A stretch of 64,000 bases of DNA from Nibrella viscosa (GTDB lineage Bacteria > Bacteroidota > Bacteroidia > Cytophagales > Spirosomataceae). The notes beneath the pieces were generated by a model, which worked only from the letters and a program-made list of their open reading frames with translations, ran no database searches and was not told the DNA's origin. This document shows positions 15,691-26,424 of this stretch, piece after piece. The stretch covers positions 124,001 through 188,000 of the forward strand of contig NZ_BAABHB010000001.1 in NCBI RefSeq assembly GCF_039541875.1, given 5' to 3'. Position 1 is the stretch's first letter; the number at the start of each line of letters is the position of its first letter. A program made the translations under genes and the position numbers.

Positions 15691-17118
15691 ATGAAGCCGT
15701 TTTTCCTGATTCTGCTCACCCTCCTGGCCGGCGTCGCTATGGCGCAACTAGATATTCCTAAAACGCGGCTAATTGTCCTGACCGATATCGAAAATGAGCC
15801 CGACGATTCCCAGTCGCTGGTTCGGTTGCTGACCTATGCCAATCAACTCGACATAGAAGGCCTGGTTGCGACGACCTCCATTCACCTGCAGAAACGCGTG
15901 GCCCCAGAGACTATTCACAAGATTGTGGATGCTTACGGCAAAGTGCAGCCGAATCTGCTGAAACACGAACCGGGCTATCCGACCGCGCAGGCCCTGAAAA
16001 CAGTTATCAAAAAAGGGCTTCCTGTTTACGGCATGGGCGGTGTGGGCGAAGGCCACGATTCGGAAGGGTCGGAGTGGATAGTCCGAATGTTGGAAAAACC
16101 CGACGAACGGCCCCTGTGGATATCGGTATGGGGTGGTGTGAATACGCTGGCGCAGGCGCTCTGGAAAATACAGAAGACCCGGACGCCCGGGCAGGCCGAA
16201 CCGCTTTACCGCAAACTGCGGGTGTATACCATCTCCGACCAGGACGATAGCGGCCCCTGGATTCGGAAGACGTTTCCGGGCGTGTTTTATGTGGTAAGCC
16301 CCGGCTACGGCTACGAACACGCCACCTGGCGGGGTATTAATACCAACGAACCCGGCACCCAGCCCGAGTATGTCAGCGATGCCTGGCTGGCCGAAAACAT
16401 TCAGCAGGGGCATGGCCCACTGGGCGCCCTGTATCCCGACGTGGCCTTTGGCATGGAAGGGGATACCCCTTCTTTTCTGGGGTTGATTCCGAACGGCCTG
16501 AACGTGCCGGAGCGCCCCGACTGGGGCGGCTGGGGTGGCCGGTATGTCCTGCAAACTCCTGCCCTGGTGGCCAGCCGGAACAAGCCCGGCAGTGCGCCGG
16601 CCGAAGATCCCGAAACGCGCCCCATCTGGACAAATTCAGCCGACTCGGTGTTGACGCCCCGAACCTTTATGGCGGCTCCCTCAACGAGTGGACCGAAGCC
16701 CAGAAAAAGCATTCAGGCCACGATCTGGCGGTGGCGCACCGAATTCCAGCATGATTTTGCGGCCCGTATGGACTGGTGTGTCAAGCCTTATAAAGAAGCC
16801 AATCACCCGCCAGTACCCCGCCTGTCGCATCCCGACAAGCTAACCGTTAAAGCCGGTGAGACATTTTACCTCCGGGCATCTGAATCAACCGACCCCGATG
16901 GTGACGCGCTAAGTTTTCGCTGGATGCAATACCCCGAAGCCGGCACGTATCAGGGCGTCATTTTGTATGAGAATTTTGTCTCGAATATCTACGAAGCCCG
17001 GCCCATTGCCCCGAAGGTAGACAAGCCCGAGACGGTTCATTTTATTCTGAAAGTGACCGATAAAGGTACCCCCACCTTAACGCGTTACAAACGAGTGATT
17101 GTCCAGGTAGTTCCGTAA
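15691..17118 (+). CDS. DUF1593 secreted nucleoside-hydrolase-like protein, copy 1
   Basis: A 475-residue protein with a signal peptide (about 1-18, ending AMAQ). The first two thirds match DUF1593: LTDIENEPDDSQSLVR has the Asp-rich calcium-type motif of nucleoside hydrolases, followed by GMGGVGEGHDSEGSE, VWGGVNTLAQALW and the YTISDQDDSGPW stretch. The last hundred residues (about 375-475) form a PKD-like beta domain (SESTDPDGDALSFRWMQYPEAGTY). Related proteins bind plant polysaccharide and may cleave glycosidic bonds. It is followed at 25 bases by a close paralogue with the same layout. Confidence 0.88.
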   Translation: MKPFFLILLTLLAGVAMAQLDIPKTRLIVLTDIENEPDDSQSLVRLLTYANQLDIEGLVATTSIHLQKRVAPETIHKIVDAYGKVQPNLLKHEPGYPTAQALKTVIKKGLPVYGMGGVGEGHDSEGSEWIVRMLEKPDERPLWISVWGGVNTLAQALWKIQKTRTPGQAEPLYRKLRVYTISDQDDSGPWIRKTFPGVFYVVSPGYGYEHATWRGINTNEPGTQPEYVSDAWLAENIQQGHGPLGALYPDVAFGMEGDTPSFLGLIPNGLNVPERPDWGGWGGRYVLQTPALVASRNKPGSAPAEDPETRPIWTNSADSVLTPRTFMAAPSTSGPKPRKSIQATIWRWRTEFQHDFAARMDWCVKPYKEANHPPVPRLSHPDKLTVKAGETFYLRASESTDPDGDALSFRWMQYPEAGTYQGVILYENFVSNIYEARPIAPKVDKPETVHFILKVTDKGTPTLTRYKRVIVQVVP

Positions 17119-17142
17119 GACCAAACTAACATTCCTGCCCTC

Positions 17143-18567
<1,425 letters not shown>

Positions 18568-18574
18568 TGGCTCA

Positions 18575-19528
18575 ATGCACATGAAAAAACAGGCATTGCT
18601 TATGGCTGGGTGGTTACTGGTCCTGCTCACGCTGGGGCGTTGTACGTCGAAACAGGATGCGGGCGCGCCGAAAAAGGTAGCCGTTATTGTCTCCACACTT
18701 AACAACCCCTGGTTTGTGGTGCTGGCGCAAACAGCGGCTGAGGAGGCCAGAGCGCTCGGCTACGAAGCCAAAATCTTTGATTCGCAGAATAATACCTCCC
18801 TGGAGGCCGACCATTTCGAAAATACCATCGTGTCGGGCTTCGACGCCATTCTGCTGAACCCCACCGATTCGGACGGCTCCATCGTGAATGTTATGAAAGC
18901 GAAGGAAGCGGGAATTCCGGTGTTTTGCATGGACCGCGAGGTCAATTCCTCGAAGGTGGCGACCTCCCAGATACTGTCGGATAACTACTCCGGCTGCGTG
19001 GCTTTGGGAGTACACTTTGTGCAGTCGCTGAACAAAAAAGGAAATTACGTGGAACTCCTGGGGCTGGTCGGCGACAACAATACCTGGAACCGCTCAAAAG
19101 GCTTTCACAGCGTTGTTGACCGCTACCCAAGCCTGAAGATGGTGGCCCGGCAAAGCGCCGACTTCGACCGCAACAAGGCACTGGAAGTCCTCGAATCCAT
19201 CCTTCAGGCGCATCCGGACATCGACGCTGTATTCTGCGGCAACGATGCCATGGCGATGGGTGCATACCAGGCCCTGGTCGCGGCCGGCAAAGCAAATGAG
19301 GTAGCTGTGTACGGCTTCGACGGAGCCGATGACGTGATGAACTCAATTCGCGACCACAAAATTAAAGCAACGGGCCTGCAATCTCCGCAAACGATGGCCA
19401 AAACTGCCGCCCAATACGCCGATGCGTACTTCAAGGGCAAACGGGATTTTGCTCAGCGGGTGCCGGTGGCCGTTGAACTGGTGACGCAGCAGACGATTTC
19501 CGACTACGAAACCCCGGCAAAGCCATGA
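18575..19528 (+). CDS. Ribose-type sugar ABC transporter substrate-binding lipoprotein
   Basis: A 317-residue periplasmic binding protein of the RbsB/Peripla_BP_4 group. The N-terminus ends in the lipobox LTLGRC, so it should be membrane-anchored. VAVIVSTLNNPWFVVLAQ, FDAILLNPTDSDGS, PVFCMDREV and FCGNDAMAMGAYQAL are classical RbsB positions for pentose or furanose ligands. An ATG at 18581 is an equally possible start. The stop overlaps the next ATG by four bases (ATGA), indicating translational coupling with the DUF2291 gene. RbsA and RbsC follow. The sugar cannot be named from sequence. Confidence 0.93.
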   Translation: MHMKKQALLMAGWLLVLLTLGRCTSKQDAGAPKKVAVIVSTLNNPWFVVLAQTAAEEARALGYEAKIFDSQNNTSLEADHFENTIVSGFDAILLNPTDSDGSIVNVMKAKEAGIPVFCMDREVNSSKVATSQILSDNYSGCVALGVHFVQSLNKKGNYVELLGLVGDNNTWNRSKGFHSVVDRYPSLKMVARQSADFDRNKALEVLESILQAHPDIDAVFCGNDAMAMGAYQALVAAGKANEVAVYGFDGADDVMNSIRDHKIKATGLQSPQTMAKTAAQYADAYFKGKRDFAQRVPVAVELVTQQTISDYETPAKP

Positions 19529-20175
19529 ACAAAACGGTAAAGTACCTCATCGGATTTGGGCTGCTGGGGCTGATCGCCTACAACTCCGTTTACTTCAAAC
19601 GGCTGGACGAGGTAAAAGCCGCCGGCACGGCCGGAGCCGGAAAAGCGGGCAAAGCAGCATTTGCGGCTGCTCCCTATGCCGAAACCTTCTGGACCACCAA
19701 ACTCCTGCCGGCTGCCCCAAACTCCGCCACCGACCTGGCTACGCTCTTATCCCTCCTGAAAACGGACAAAGAAAAAGCCTTCAGCACCTATTCGCAGGCG
19801 CTGGGAATCGGCAACATCCGTTATTTTCTGGTCAAAGGCGAGGGTGCCGTCACGGCTGTTGGACCAAATGAGGTTACGGTATCATTGCCTTCCGGGGAGA
19901 CCGTTCACCTGGCTACTGAGTATATCTTTGGCAATGCGGTACGGGATGCCTCCGGCCTCATCAAAATCACCGAGTTCGACAACACCGCCGACCTCAATAG
20001 CGTCTCGGCCGAGATCAACGACATCATCCGGAAAACGGTCATTCCGCCCTTAAAGGCCAATGCCACCCCCGGCAAAAAACTGGCGTTCATCGGAGCCATA
20101 GAACTTAACCGGGCGCATCTGCATCTGGAGACGTTAAACCTGATACCGATTGTGGCTCAACGAGTGAAAGAGTGA
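19525..20175 (+). CDS. DUF2291 family protein associated with sugar ABC transporter
   Basis: A 216-residue protein with one N-terminal hydrophobic segment (about 7-25) and a periplasmic domain. KIT/F.NTADLNSVSAEINDI and the central NIRYFLVKGEGAVTAV are the parts I recognise of DUF2291, a family regularly found between the binding protein and ATPase genes of ribose-type transporters. Its role is not known; it may be a transporter accessory factor. It overlaps the upstream gene by four bases. The last codons (RVKE and stop) are written in the iterated repeat C1. Confidence 0.85.
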   Translation: MNKTVKYLIGFGLLGLIAYNSVYFKRLDEVKAAGTAGAGKAGKAAFAAAPYAETFWTTKLLPAAPNSATDLATLLSLLKTDKEKAFSTYSQALGIGNIRYFLVKGEGAVTAVGPNEVTVSLPSGETVHLATEYIFGNAVRDASGLIKITEFDNTADLNSVSAEINDIIRKTVIPPLKANATPGKKLAFIGAIELNRAHLHLETLNLIPIVAQRVKE

Positions 20176-20234
20176 ATGAGCGGTCAAGACACTCATTCAC
20201 TCATTCACTCTTTCGCTCCTTCACTTTTTCACTC
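20161..20234. repeat. Iterated-word hairpin C1 (AGTGAAAG/AGTGAATG family)
   Basis: Eight-base words AGTGAAAG and AGTGAATG form the left arm; CATTCACT and CTTTCACT-type words form the right arm. The left arm encodes the last residues and stop of the DUF2291 protein, the right arm ends at the ATG at 20235. A longer frame through it would merely translate the repeat. Confidence 0.8.
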
Positions 20235-21752
20235 ATGCTAACCGTCGAGAAAATAACCAAACGATTCGCGGGCGTTACGGCCCTGGATGGGGTATGCCTG
20301 GGATTCGGGGCCGGTAAGGTCACCGCCGTGATTGGTGAAAATGGCGCGGGCAAATCCACGCTGATGAAAATCCTGTCGGGGGTGTATACCGATTATGAAG
20401 GACAGATTTTCTTCAGGGGGCGACCGGTCCGGTTCGGATCCATTCGCGAAGCGCAGGCCTGCGGCATCGCCATCATTCATCAGGAACTGGCCCTGATTCC
20501 GTACCTGAGCATTACCGAAAACATTTTTCTGGGCCGCGAGCTGACCACCCGCTGGGGCACCCTCGACCGGAAAGCCATGCGCCGGCGGACCCGCCAACTC
20601 CTCGACGACTTAACGATGCCCCTTGACCCTGATACCCGCGTTGCCGGGCTGAAAGTAGGTCAGCAGCAGGTCATCGAAATTGCCAAAGCGCTGTTGGAAG
20701 AGTCGGAGGTCATTATCATGGATGAACCTACCTCCGCCATCAGTGACAGCGAAGTGGCTGTGCTCTTCCGGATTATCAGTGATTTGCGGAACAAAGGAAA
20801 AGCCATTGTGTACATCTCTCACAAACTGGACGAACTGTTCACCATCGCCGACCACTATGTGGTGCTGCGCGATGGTAAGTCTATCGAATCGGGTGCAATG
20901 CAGGGGGTAGACCACGACAGTCTCATCCGCAAAATGGTTGGCCGTGATATCCAGATGAACCACCGGCAATCGGCCGGGGCTGCGTATCCGCCGTTACTCA
21001 GGGTAGAAAATCTGTGCCTGACCCACCCTGTCCGGAAGGAAGAATTACAACTCGATAATCTGTCCTTTACAGTTGGACGCGGTGAGATAGTTGGGCTATT
21101 CGGGCTGATGGGCGCGGGCCGGACCGAACTACTGGAAACGCTGTTTGGTCTGCATCCGAAACGCAGCAGCGGTACTGTACAACTGGATGGACAGATGGTA
21201 CCGTTAAAAGCTCCCATCGAATCCATCCGGGCCGGGCTGGCGCTGGTACCCGAAGACCGCAAGCGCGACGGCCTGGTGCTGGGCATGGACGTACAGACAA
21301 ACATCAGCCTGACCGCCCTGTCCTCCATTGAACAGGGTGGGTTGCTGAGCCGGTCGAAGGAATCGGCACTGGCGAAAAAATACATCCAGCATTTACGCAT
21401 CAAAACCCCTTCAGCAAAACAGACAGCGAAGAACCTGAGCGGGGGGAATCAGCAGAAAATCGTGCTGTCGAAATGGCTCGCAACCGGACCGAAGCTGCTG
21501 ATGCTCGATGAGCCCACTCGCGGTATCGACGTAAACGCCAAAAATGAAATCTATAAACTCATAGCGCAACTGGCCACCGACGGTATGGGTCTGCTGGTCG
21601 TATCCTCCGAAATGCCGGAGCTGCTGGCCATCGCCGACCGCATCCTGGTCATGAGCGAAGGCATACTGACGGCCGAACTGAGCGCTGCCGATGCCACCGA
21701 AGCTAGTATATTGAAAGCAGCAATCCTAAAGAGTGAAAGAGCGAAAGAGTGA
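20235..21752 (+). CDS. Sugar ABC transporter ATP-binding protein, RbsA type
   Basis: A 505-residue fused double ATPase. The first domain has Walker A GENGAGKST, signature VGQQQVIEIAKAL and Walker B IIMDEPTSAIS. The second has the degenerate P-loop GLMGAGRTE typical of RbsA/AraG-type proteins, signature LSGGNQQKIVLSKWL and Walker B LMLDEPTRGID. It powers import with the permease that follows. I start it at 20235 because everything upstream in frame is repeat sequence. Its C-terminal KSERAKE and stop codon are in turn written in the repeat C2. Confidence 0.95.
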   Translation: MLTVEKITKRFAGVTALDGVCLGFGAGKVTAVIGENGAGKSTLMKILSGVYTDYEGQIFFRGRPVRFGSIREAQACGIAIIHQELALIPYLSITENIFLGRELTTRWGTLDRKAMRRRTRQLLDDLTMPLDPDTRVAGLKVGQQQVIEIAKALLEESEVIIMDEPTSAISDSEVAVLFRIISDLRNKGKAIVYISHKLDELFTIADHYVVLRDGKSIESGAMQGVDHDSLIRKMVGRDIQMNHRQSAGAAYPPLLRVENLCLTHPVRKEELQLDNLSFTVGRGEIVGLFGLMGAGRTELLETLFGLHPKRSSGTVQLDGQMVPLKAPIESIRAGLALVPEDRKRDGLVLGMDVQTNISLTALSSIEQGGLLSRSKESALAKKYIQHLRIKTPSAKQTAKNLSGGNQQKIVLSKWLATGPKLLMLDEPTRGIDVNAKNEIYKLIAQLATDGMGLLVVSSEMPELLAIADRILVMSEGILTAELSAADATEASILKAAILKSERAKE

Positions 21753-21805
21753 AAGAGCGGTTTTCGACACTCTTTCACTCTTTTACTCTTTTACTTTTAA
21801 TCTAT
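21729..21805. repeat. Iterated-word hairpin C2 (AGAGTGAA/AGAGCGAA family)
   Basis: Left arm words AGAGTGAA, AGAGCGAA; right arm CACTCTTT and TACTCTTT. It supplies the last seven residues and stop of the RbsA-type ATPase and ends close to the ATG at 21806 of the permease. Confidence 0.8.
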
Positions 21806-22789
21806 ATGCAACTAACCCTCCAACCTTACCGGCCCGCTCTGATGCGCTTTCAGTCGCTGATTGCGCTATTCGTACTTTGTCTGGCCCTTAGTGTCATGTC
21901 CGATAAATTTCTGACCGTAGCCAACTTCTGGAACGTGTTGCGGCAGATTTCGGTCAACGTCTGTATCTCGACCGGCATGACGCTCGTTGTGCTGACTGCC
22001 GGTATTGACCTGTCGGTCGGTTCGGTGCTGGCCCTGGCGGGAGCCATTACGGCGGGGCTGCTGCGGAACGGCATTCCCGTACCCAGCGCTAACCTGTACG
22101 TAGGCTTTACCCTTTTAGGCGCAATAGTAGCCGGCTTGCTGACGGGTTCGATACTGGGCTGGTTCAACGGCTGGGCCATTACCCGCTTCAATTTACCTCC
22201 GTTTGTGGCCACGCTGGCCATGCTCACCATTGCCAGGGGATTGACCATGCTTTGGACGGAAGGATTCCCGATTACGGGGCTGGGCGAGTCGTTTACCTAC
22301 CTCGGCACCGGCTGGCTGCTGGGCATTCCCGTGCCGGTCTGGATATCGGCGGTGATCGTTGCCGTGGCGGTGTTGCTCACCAGCAAAACCCGCTTTGGGC
22401 GTTATATCTACGCCATTGGCGGCAGCGAAAGCGCGGCCCGGCTGTCGGGCGTCAATATTACCCGGACAAAGATGCTGGTATATACCATCTCCGGAGCGCT
22501 GGCTGCGGTGGGCGGCCTGCTGGTTACCTCCCGGCTGGACTCGGCCCAGCCCAATGCGGGTATCAGCTATGAGCTGGATTCCATTGCGGCTGTGGTCATT
22601 GGTGGCACCTCGCTGTCGGGCGGACGGGGCAGCATTCTGGGTACGGTGCAGGGGGCCATTATCATCGGCGTCCTGAACAACGGGCTGGTGCTGCTTAACG
22701 TATCGCCGTTCTGGCAGCAGGTGGTCAAAGGCATTGTGATCCTGCTGGCCGTTATCATTGATAAATCAAACGCAAAAAGTGAGTCATAG
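21806..22789 (+). CDS. Sugar ABC transporter permease, RbsC type
   Basis: A 327-residue membrane permease of the ribose/xylose type with about eight to ten hydrophobic helices. Conserved RbsC positions are TAGIDLSVGSVLALAG, the FGRYIYAIGGSESAARLSGVN cytoplasmic loop that contacts the ATPase, and ELDSIAAVVIGGTSLSGGRGS. The start at 21806 lies after the repeat C2; an ATG at 21842 is possible. It lies four bases before the kinase gene, so transport and phosphorylation are coupled in one operon. Confidence 0.94.
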   Translation: MQLTLQPYRPALMRFQSLIALFVLCLALSVMSDKFLTVANFWNVLRQISVNVCISTGMTLVVLTAGIDLSVGSVLALAGAITAGLLRNGIPVPSANLYVGFTLLGAIVAGLLTGSILGWFNGWAITRFNLPPFVATLAMLTIARGLTMLWTEGFPITGLGESFTYLGTGWLLGIPVPVWISAVIVAVAVLLTSKTRFGRYIYAIGGSESAARLSGVNITRTKMLVYTISGALAAVGGLLVTSRLDSAQPNAGISYELDSIAAVVIGGTSLSGGRGSILGTVQGAIIIGVLNNGLVLLNVSPFWQQVVKGIVILLAVIIDKSNAKSES

Positions 22790-22792
22790 GGC

Positions 22793-24286
22793 ATGAAGCA
22801 GCCTTTTATTCTGGCTATCGACCAGGGCACCAGCAGTACCAAGACCCTTATTTTTGATGCCGGCGGGCAGGTCGTAGCGCGGACCTCGGAACCCCTCAAA
22901 ACTCATTATTACGGTGACGGTTACGTTGAACAGGACCCGGAAGCGATATACCAGAACGTACTGACCTCAGTCGGCAAGTGCCTGGATGCGTTTACGGCGG
23001 AAGGCGGAAACCTTAGCGATATCTTGACCTGTGGCATCTCCAATCAGCGCGAAACGTTCATTATCTGGGACGCGGACGGAAAGCCGCTGTACAATGCCGT
23101 CGTGTGGCAATGCAAACGCTCCATCAGCATCTGCGAACGACTCAAAGCCGGGGGGCTGGAGCCCCCCGTGCGGGCGAAAACCGGTCTGTTCATCGACCCG
23201 TATTTTTCGGGCACTAAATTGATGTGGCTGGCCGAAAACGTCCACGCTGTGCGGGAGGCTATCCACGACGGCAACGCGTATTTTGGCACCGTAGATACCT
23301 GGCTGCTCTACAAATTCACCAACGGAGCCGAATACGCAACCGATTACACCAATGCCTCGCGCACCCTGTTTTTCAACCTGCAAACGCTCCGTTGGGATGA
23401 GGAATTGCTGGCTCTTTTTGGGTTGTCCGGTCTGAATCTTCCTCAGCCGAAACCCTCATCGGCCCACTTTGGCACCTCTCAGTTCAACGGGCTGTTCGAC
23501 CACCTCGTCCCTATTACCGCCATGATCGGCGACTCCCACGCGGCTGCGTTTGGCGAAGGCTGTTTTGAACCCGGCACGGCCAAAGCGACACTGGGCACGG
23601 GGTGTTCCATCCTGATGAACATTGGTCCGGACCCGAAAGAATCGGGACACGGCCTAATATCAACCATCTGCTGGAGTACCGAAGACCGAACTGACTACGC
23701 CCTGGAAGGGGTCATTGTGACCTGCGGAGCTACAATGGAATGGCTGAAGAATGAACTGGGTTTATTCCAGAACAGCCGGGATACCGAAGCGATGGCTCTG
23801 GCGGTGCCGGATAACGGGGGCGTATATCTGATACCAGCCTTTAGCGGGCTGGGTGCCCCGCACTGGCAAATGGACCGGAAGGCTTCAATTTCCGGTCTTA
23901 CCTTCGGCACTACCAAAAATCACCTCGTCCGGGCAGCTTTGGAGTCCATTCCGTTCCAACTCAAAGACGTCCTGGTAGCAATGGAGCAGGATACGGGCAT
24001 ACCCCTGGCCGAACTGATGGTGAACGGAGGCCTTACCTCAAACCGGTTTGTCCTCCAACTGATAGCCGATCTGCTGGGTACGCCGGTTATCAACAAAGAC
24101 ATGCCGGATGTCTCGGCGAAAGGAGCAGCCTACCTCGCCGGCTTGAAAGCGGGCATTTTTACCGATCTGGCGCATGTAAGCCGTTTAGAAACCCAAAAAT
24201 CCGTCGTCAGTCCGAATCCTGACAACGCGCTGATTACCGAATCATACGCCGGCTGGCAGTCGGCTATTGCGAAGGGTAGCCTGTAG
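22793..24286 (+). CDS. FGGY-family carbohydrate kinase, glycerol-kinase-like
   Basis: A 497-residue kinase very close in layout to GlpK: DQGTSSTKTLIFD (ATP phosphate loop), NQRETFIIWD, VVWQCKR and DPYFSGTKLMWL carry the Arg-Glu, Trp and Tyr that hold glycerol in GlpK. The catalytic aspartate is in GDSHAA where GlpK usually has GDQQAA, and NGGLTSNRF is the C-terminal signature. The altered GDSHA motif and the sugar-transporter context argue for a ketose or branched-sugar substrate rather than glycerol, but sequence alone does not decide. It is the last gene of the operon. Confidence 0.88.
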   Translation: MKQPFILAIDQGTSSTKTLIFDAGGQVVARTSEPLKTHYYGDGYVEQDPEAIYQNVLTSVGKCLDAFTAEGGNLSDILTCGISNQRETFIIWDADGKPLYNAVVWQCKRSISICERLKAGGLEPPVRAKTGLFIDPYFSGTKLMWLAENVHAVREAIHDGNAYFGTVDTWLLYKFTNGAEYATDYTNASRTLFFNLQTLRWDEELLALFGLSGLNLPQPKPSSAHFGTSQFNGLFDHLVPITAMIGDSHAAAFGEGCFEPGTAKATLGTGCSILMNIGPDPKESGHGLISTICWSTEDRTDYALEGVIVTCGATMEWLKNELGLFQNSRDTEAMALAVPDNGGVYLIPAFSGLGAPHWQMDRKASISGLTFGTTKNHLVRAALESIPFQLKDVLVAMEQDTGIPLAELMVNGGLTSNRFVLQLIADLLGTPVINKDMPDVSAKGAAYLAGLKAGIFTDLAHVSRLETQKSVVSPNPDNALITESYAGWQSAIAKGSL

Positions 24287-24349
24287 CAACGCTAATCCGC
24301 CAAACGCTACGGTAAACGCACCGAATTACGCTGACCGGGTACTACCTGG

Positions 24350-24463
24350 ATGGAGGAATACATTGATAAATACGCGCAGGTGTATCCCCACATTGAAGAT
24401 CAGTACAAAGGCACCGCCAACTGGCCGGCTTACCAACGCTACTCAAAATGCAGGCTAACGTAG
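24350..24463 (+). pseudogene. Short coding-like fragment after the kinase, unrecognised
   Basis: A 37-codon frame with convincing protein character (EEYIDKYAQVYPHIEDQYK, then NWPAYQRYSK) but no room for a full domain; the frame is closed upstream at 24332. It probably is the C-terminal remnant of a deleted gene. It overlaps the end of the minus-strand bicupin gene by 25 bases. I do not recognise the parent family. The remaining bases from 24287 hold nothing else. Confidence 0.3.
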
Positions 24464-25203
24464 GTACAGCTGCCGGACGCAGGAGGGTGAAGGGTATGTG
24501 CAGCCTGTGACTCCATGAAGATAACATCACCGGTTTTCGCCTGATAAACCTGTCCGTTTAACTGAACCTGAGCCGTATTGTCCAGCAGTATCATTACTTC
24601 AGCTGCCGGGTGGGTGTGTGGTGGCTGGTTGGTTATGCCCGGAGATAGTGTTGTCACGCACAGGGTGAGACGGCGGCACATGACAGTGGCACAATCCATC
24701 ATCCGGCGACTGCCGCCCTGCCCGTCCTGTTCATACGGCGCGTGCTGATAATCGACCCAGAAGGATTGCCCCATCAGGCGATATAGGTCCAGATCCGGCA
24801 CTTCGTTGGACATGAACCGGATGAAGTAATAGGTGAGGGGCTGTTTAGATGTGTTGGCTAACCGGAATGGATCGCCGGGCATAATCAGAACGGCGCTACC
24901 GGCTCCCAATAGTTTCTGTTTCGACCCGAGAGTCAGGTTCAACTCACCTGATTTCACCAGAACAATTACCTCTTCATCCAGTTCCTGCGCCGACTGCGGG
25001 GAGGAATGGGGCTGAACGGTGATGGCCTGAATGGTTAAATCAGCCATGACGCTGGTTGAGCCATGCAACAGGGTGCGTTCCTCATAGCCGGCCTGTTTAG
25101 TTACGGGCGAGTGCTGCCAGGAATAGACTGCCGAGGCAAGAGCCTGCGAAAAGGCCGGTGAGGTAAAGCAGACTACTACCCAGAAAGGAAGCAGAAATTT
25201 CAT
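24439..25203 (-). CDS. Secreted bicupin-domain protein
   Basis: A 254-residue protein with a signal peptide (about 1-20, ending FSQA) and two cupin domains. The first (about 50-135) has lost most metal ligands; the second (about 170-250) keeps THPAAEVMILLDN and the late HTLHPP histidine. The layout resembles ureidoglycine aminohydrolase-like and other bicupins, but here the protein is exported. It is transcribed convergently to the sugar operon and in the same direction as the aromatic operon, 222 bases downstream of the FAH gene. Function unknown. Confidence 0.75.
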   Translation of the reverse strand: MKFLLPFWVVVCFTSPAFSQALASAVYSWQHSPVTKQAGYEERTLLHGSTSVMADLTIQAITVQPHSSPQSAQELDEEVIVLVKSGELNLTLGSKQKLLGAGSAVLIMPGDPFRLANTSKQPLTYYFIRFMSNEVPDLDLYRLMGQSFWVDYQHAPYEQDGQGGSRRMMDCATVMCRRLTLCVTTLSPGITNQPPHTHPAAEVMILLDNTAQVQLNGQVYQAKTGDVIFMESQAAHTLHPPASGSCTYVSLHFE

Positions 25204-25425
25204 GATGACTCGTACGATTAAACCAGCCTCAGCGTTGAGTCGGTTTGCACTGGAAGGCTGAACCAGTGCTGAGGCTGACGTATGGTAAAGCGCTTTAGCA
25301 ACCAGAGTTACTTACGTTAAGCAGGTTGTCAATTACCAAATGCAGGAAAACAAAGAAATTACCGGCACGGTGCTTAATCAATACCACCGTCAAGGAACCT
25401 GATATACCTGATATAGCGGTGTACG

Positions 25426-26379
25426 CTAAACGACTCTGTTTCGCAGCACACCGATGCCTTCAATTTCCAGTTCCACTACATCGCCGGGTTCCAGCGGACG
25501 GTGTACGCTGAAGTTATTTTCGATAAGACTACCCCAGCCAACGGTGCCGGAACCCAGAATATCACCCGGCATCAGGCTTACGCCGTTCTCCGACGCTCGT
25601 TCAATCATCTGACCGAAGTTGTAAAAGGCCGTTTTGTAATTGCCTTCGCAAACCGTCACGCCGTTGATGCGGGTCTGCATCGTCAGGTCAAATCGGTCTT
25701 TAGGCCCGCAGGGGAAGCGCAGCGGATCGGGGAAGTCTGCTTCGGAGATGGTACAGCGATACGGTTCCATTTCGTCGGCGGTGACGATGCAGGGACCTAT
25801 GGCATTAGCGAAGTCCTTGCCTTTATGCGGCCCCAGCGGTACCTCCATCTCCCGTTTTTGAATGGCTCGTGCCGTCCAGTCATTAAAAATGGTGTACCCG
25901 AAAATGTACGGCCCAGACTCTTCGGCCTTAATATCGCTTCCCTTCTTACCAATAATACAGGCAAATTCCAGCTCAATGTCCAGTTTGGTTTCTTTGGCGG
26001 GCCTACGGATGTCGTCGTCGGGACCATAGATGGCCTGGTGATTGGTGAAATAGAAAATCGGCATCTCATACCAGGCTGGGCCGATGGTATGCCCGAACGA
26101 TCTGGACGCATTGAGCATATGCATCTCAAAACCGATATAATCACGGAAACTGCGGGGATTGGGTAAGGGGGCCAGCAGTTTGACCTCCGACAAAGCGTAA
26201 TGAGGAGTCACCTCGCCCAGCTCCCGAATGAGTTGGACATACGCTTCGTGGTTGTCAATGAACGAGAGCATATCTGTGGGTAGCCGGTCACTGGCCAGAC
26301 GCATATCTACTACCTGATTGCCCAACAGCCAACCGATCCGGCTTTCCTGACTTTTATTTAAAAAGGTTACGAGTTTCAT
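25426..26379 (-). CDS. Fumarylacetoacetate hydrolase (FAH) family protein
   Basis: A 317-residue cytoplasmic enzyme. The FAH metal site is readable as DIELEFACIIGKK (two glutamates) and FNDWTARAIQ (aspartate), and the C-terminal GDILGSGTVGWGSLIENN is the usual closing motif. FAH-fold enzymes hydrolyse C-C bonds, hydrate oxopentadienoates or isomerise homoprotocatechuate products. As last gene of an operon with an extradiol dioxygenase and a C-C hydrolase, a hydratase or fumarylpyruvate-hydrolase-like role in meta-cleavage product processing is the best guess. It follows the FAD monooxygenase by 45 bases. Confidence 0.9.
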   Translation of the reverse strand: MKLVTFLNKSQESRIGWLLGNQVVDMRLASDRLPTDMLSFIDNHEAYVQLIRELGEVTPHYALSEVKLLAPLPNPRSFRDYIGFEMHMLNASRSFGHTIGPAWYEMPIFYFTNHQAIYGPDDDIRRPAKETKLDIELEFACIIGKKGSDIKAEESGPYIFGYTIFNDWTARAIQKREMEVPLGPHKGKDFANAIGPCIVTADEMEPYRCTISEADFPDPLRFPCGPKDRFDLTMQTRINGVTVCEGNYKTAFYNFGQMIERASENGVSLMPGDILGSGTVGWGSLIENNFSVHRPLEPGDVVELEIEGIGVLRNRVV

Positions 26380-26424
26380 GGTTTCTCCGGAGATGGGTTT
26401 TTTGAGTGGTGGCGACAGGTAGCC

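Noticed and set aside
23150..23171. GC hairpin GGGGGGCTGGAGCCCCCC inside the kinase gene as a REP insertion
   Set aside because: The encoded AGGLEPP lies at a position where related kinases have similar residues, so no insertion is needed.
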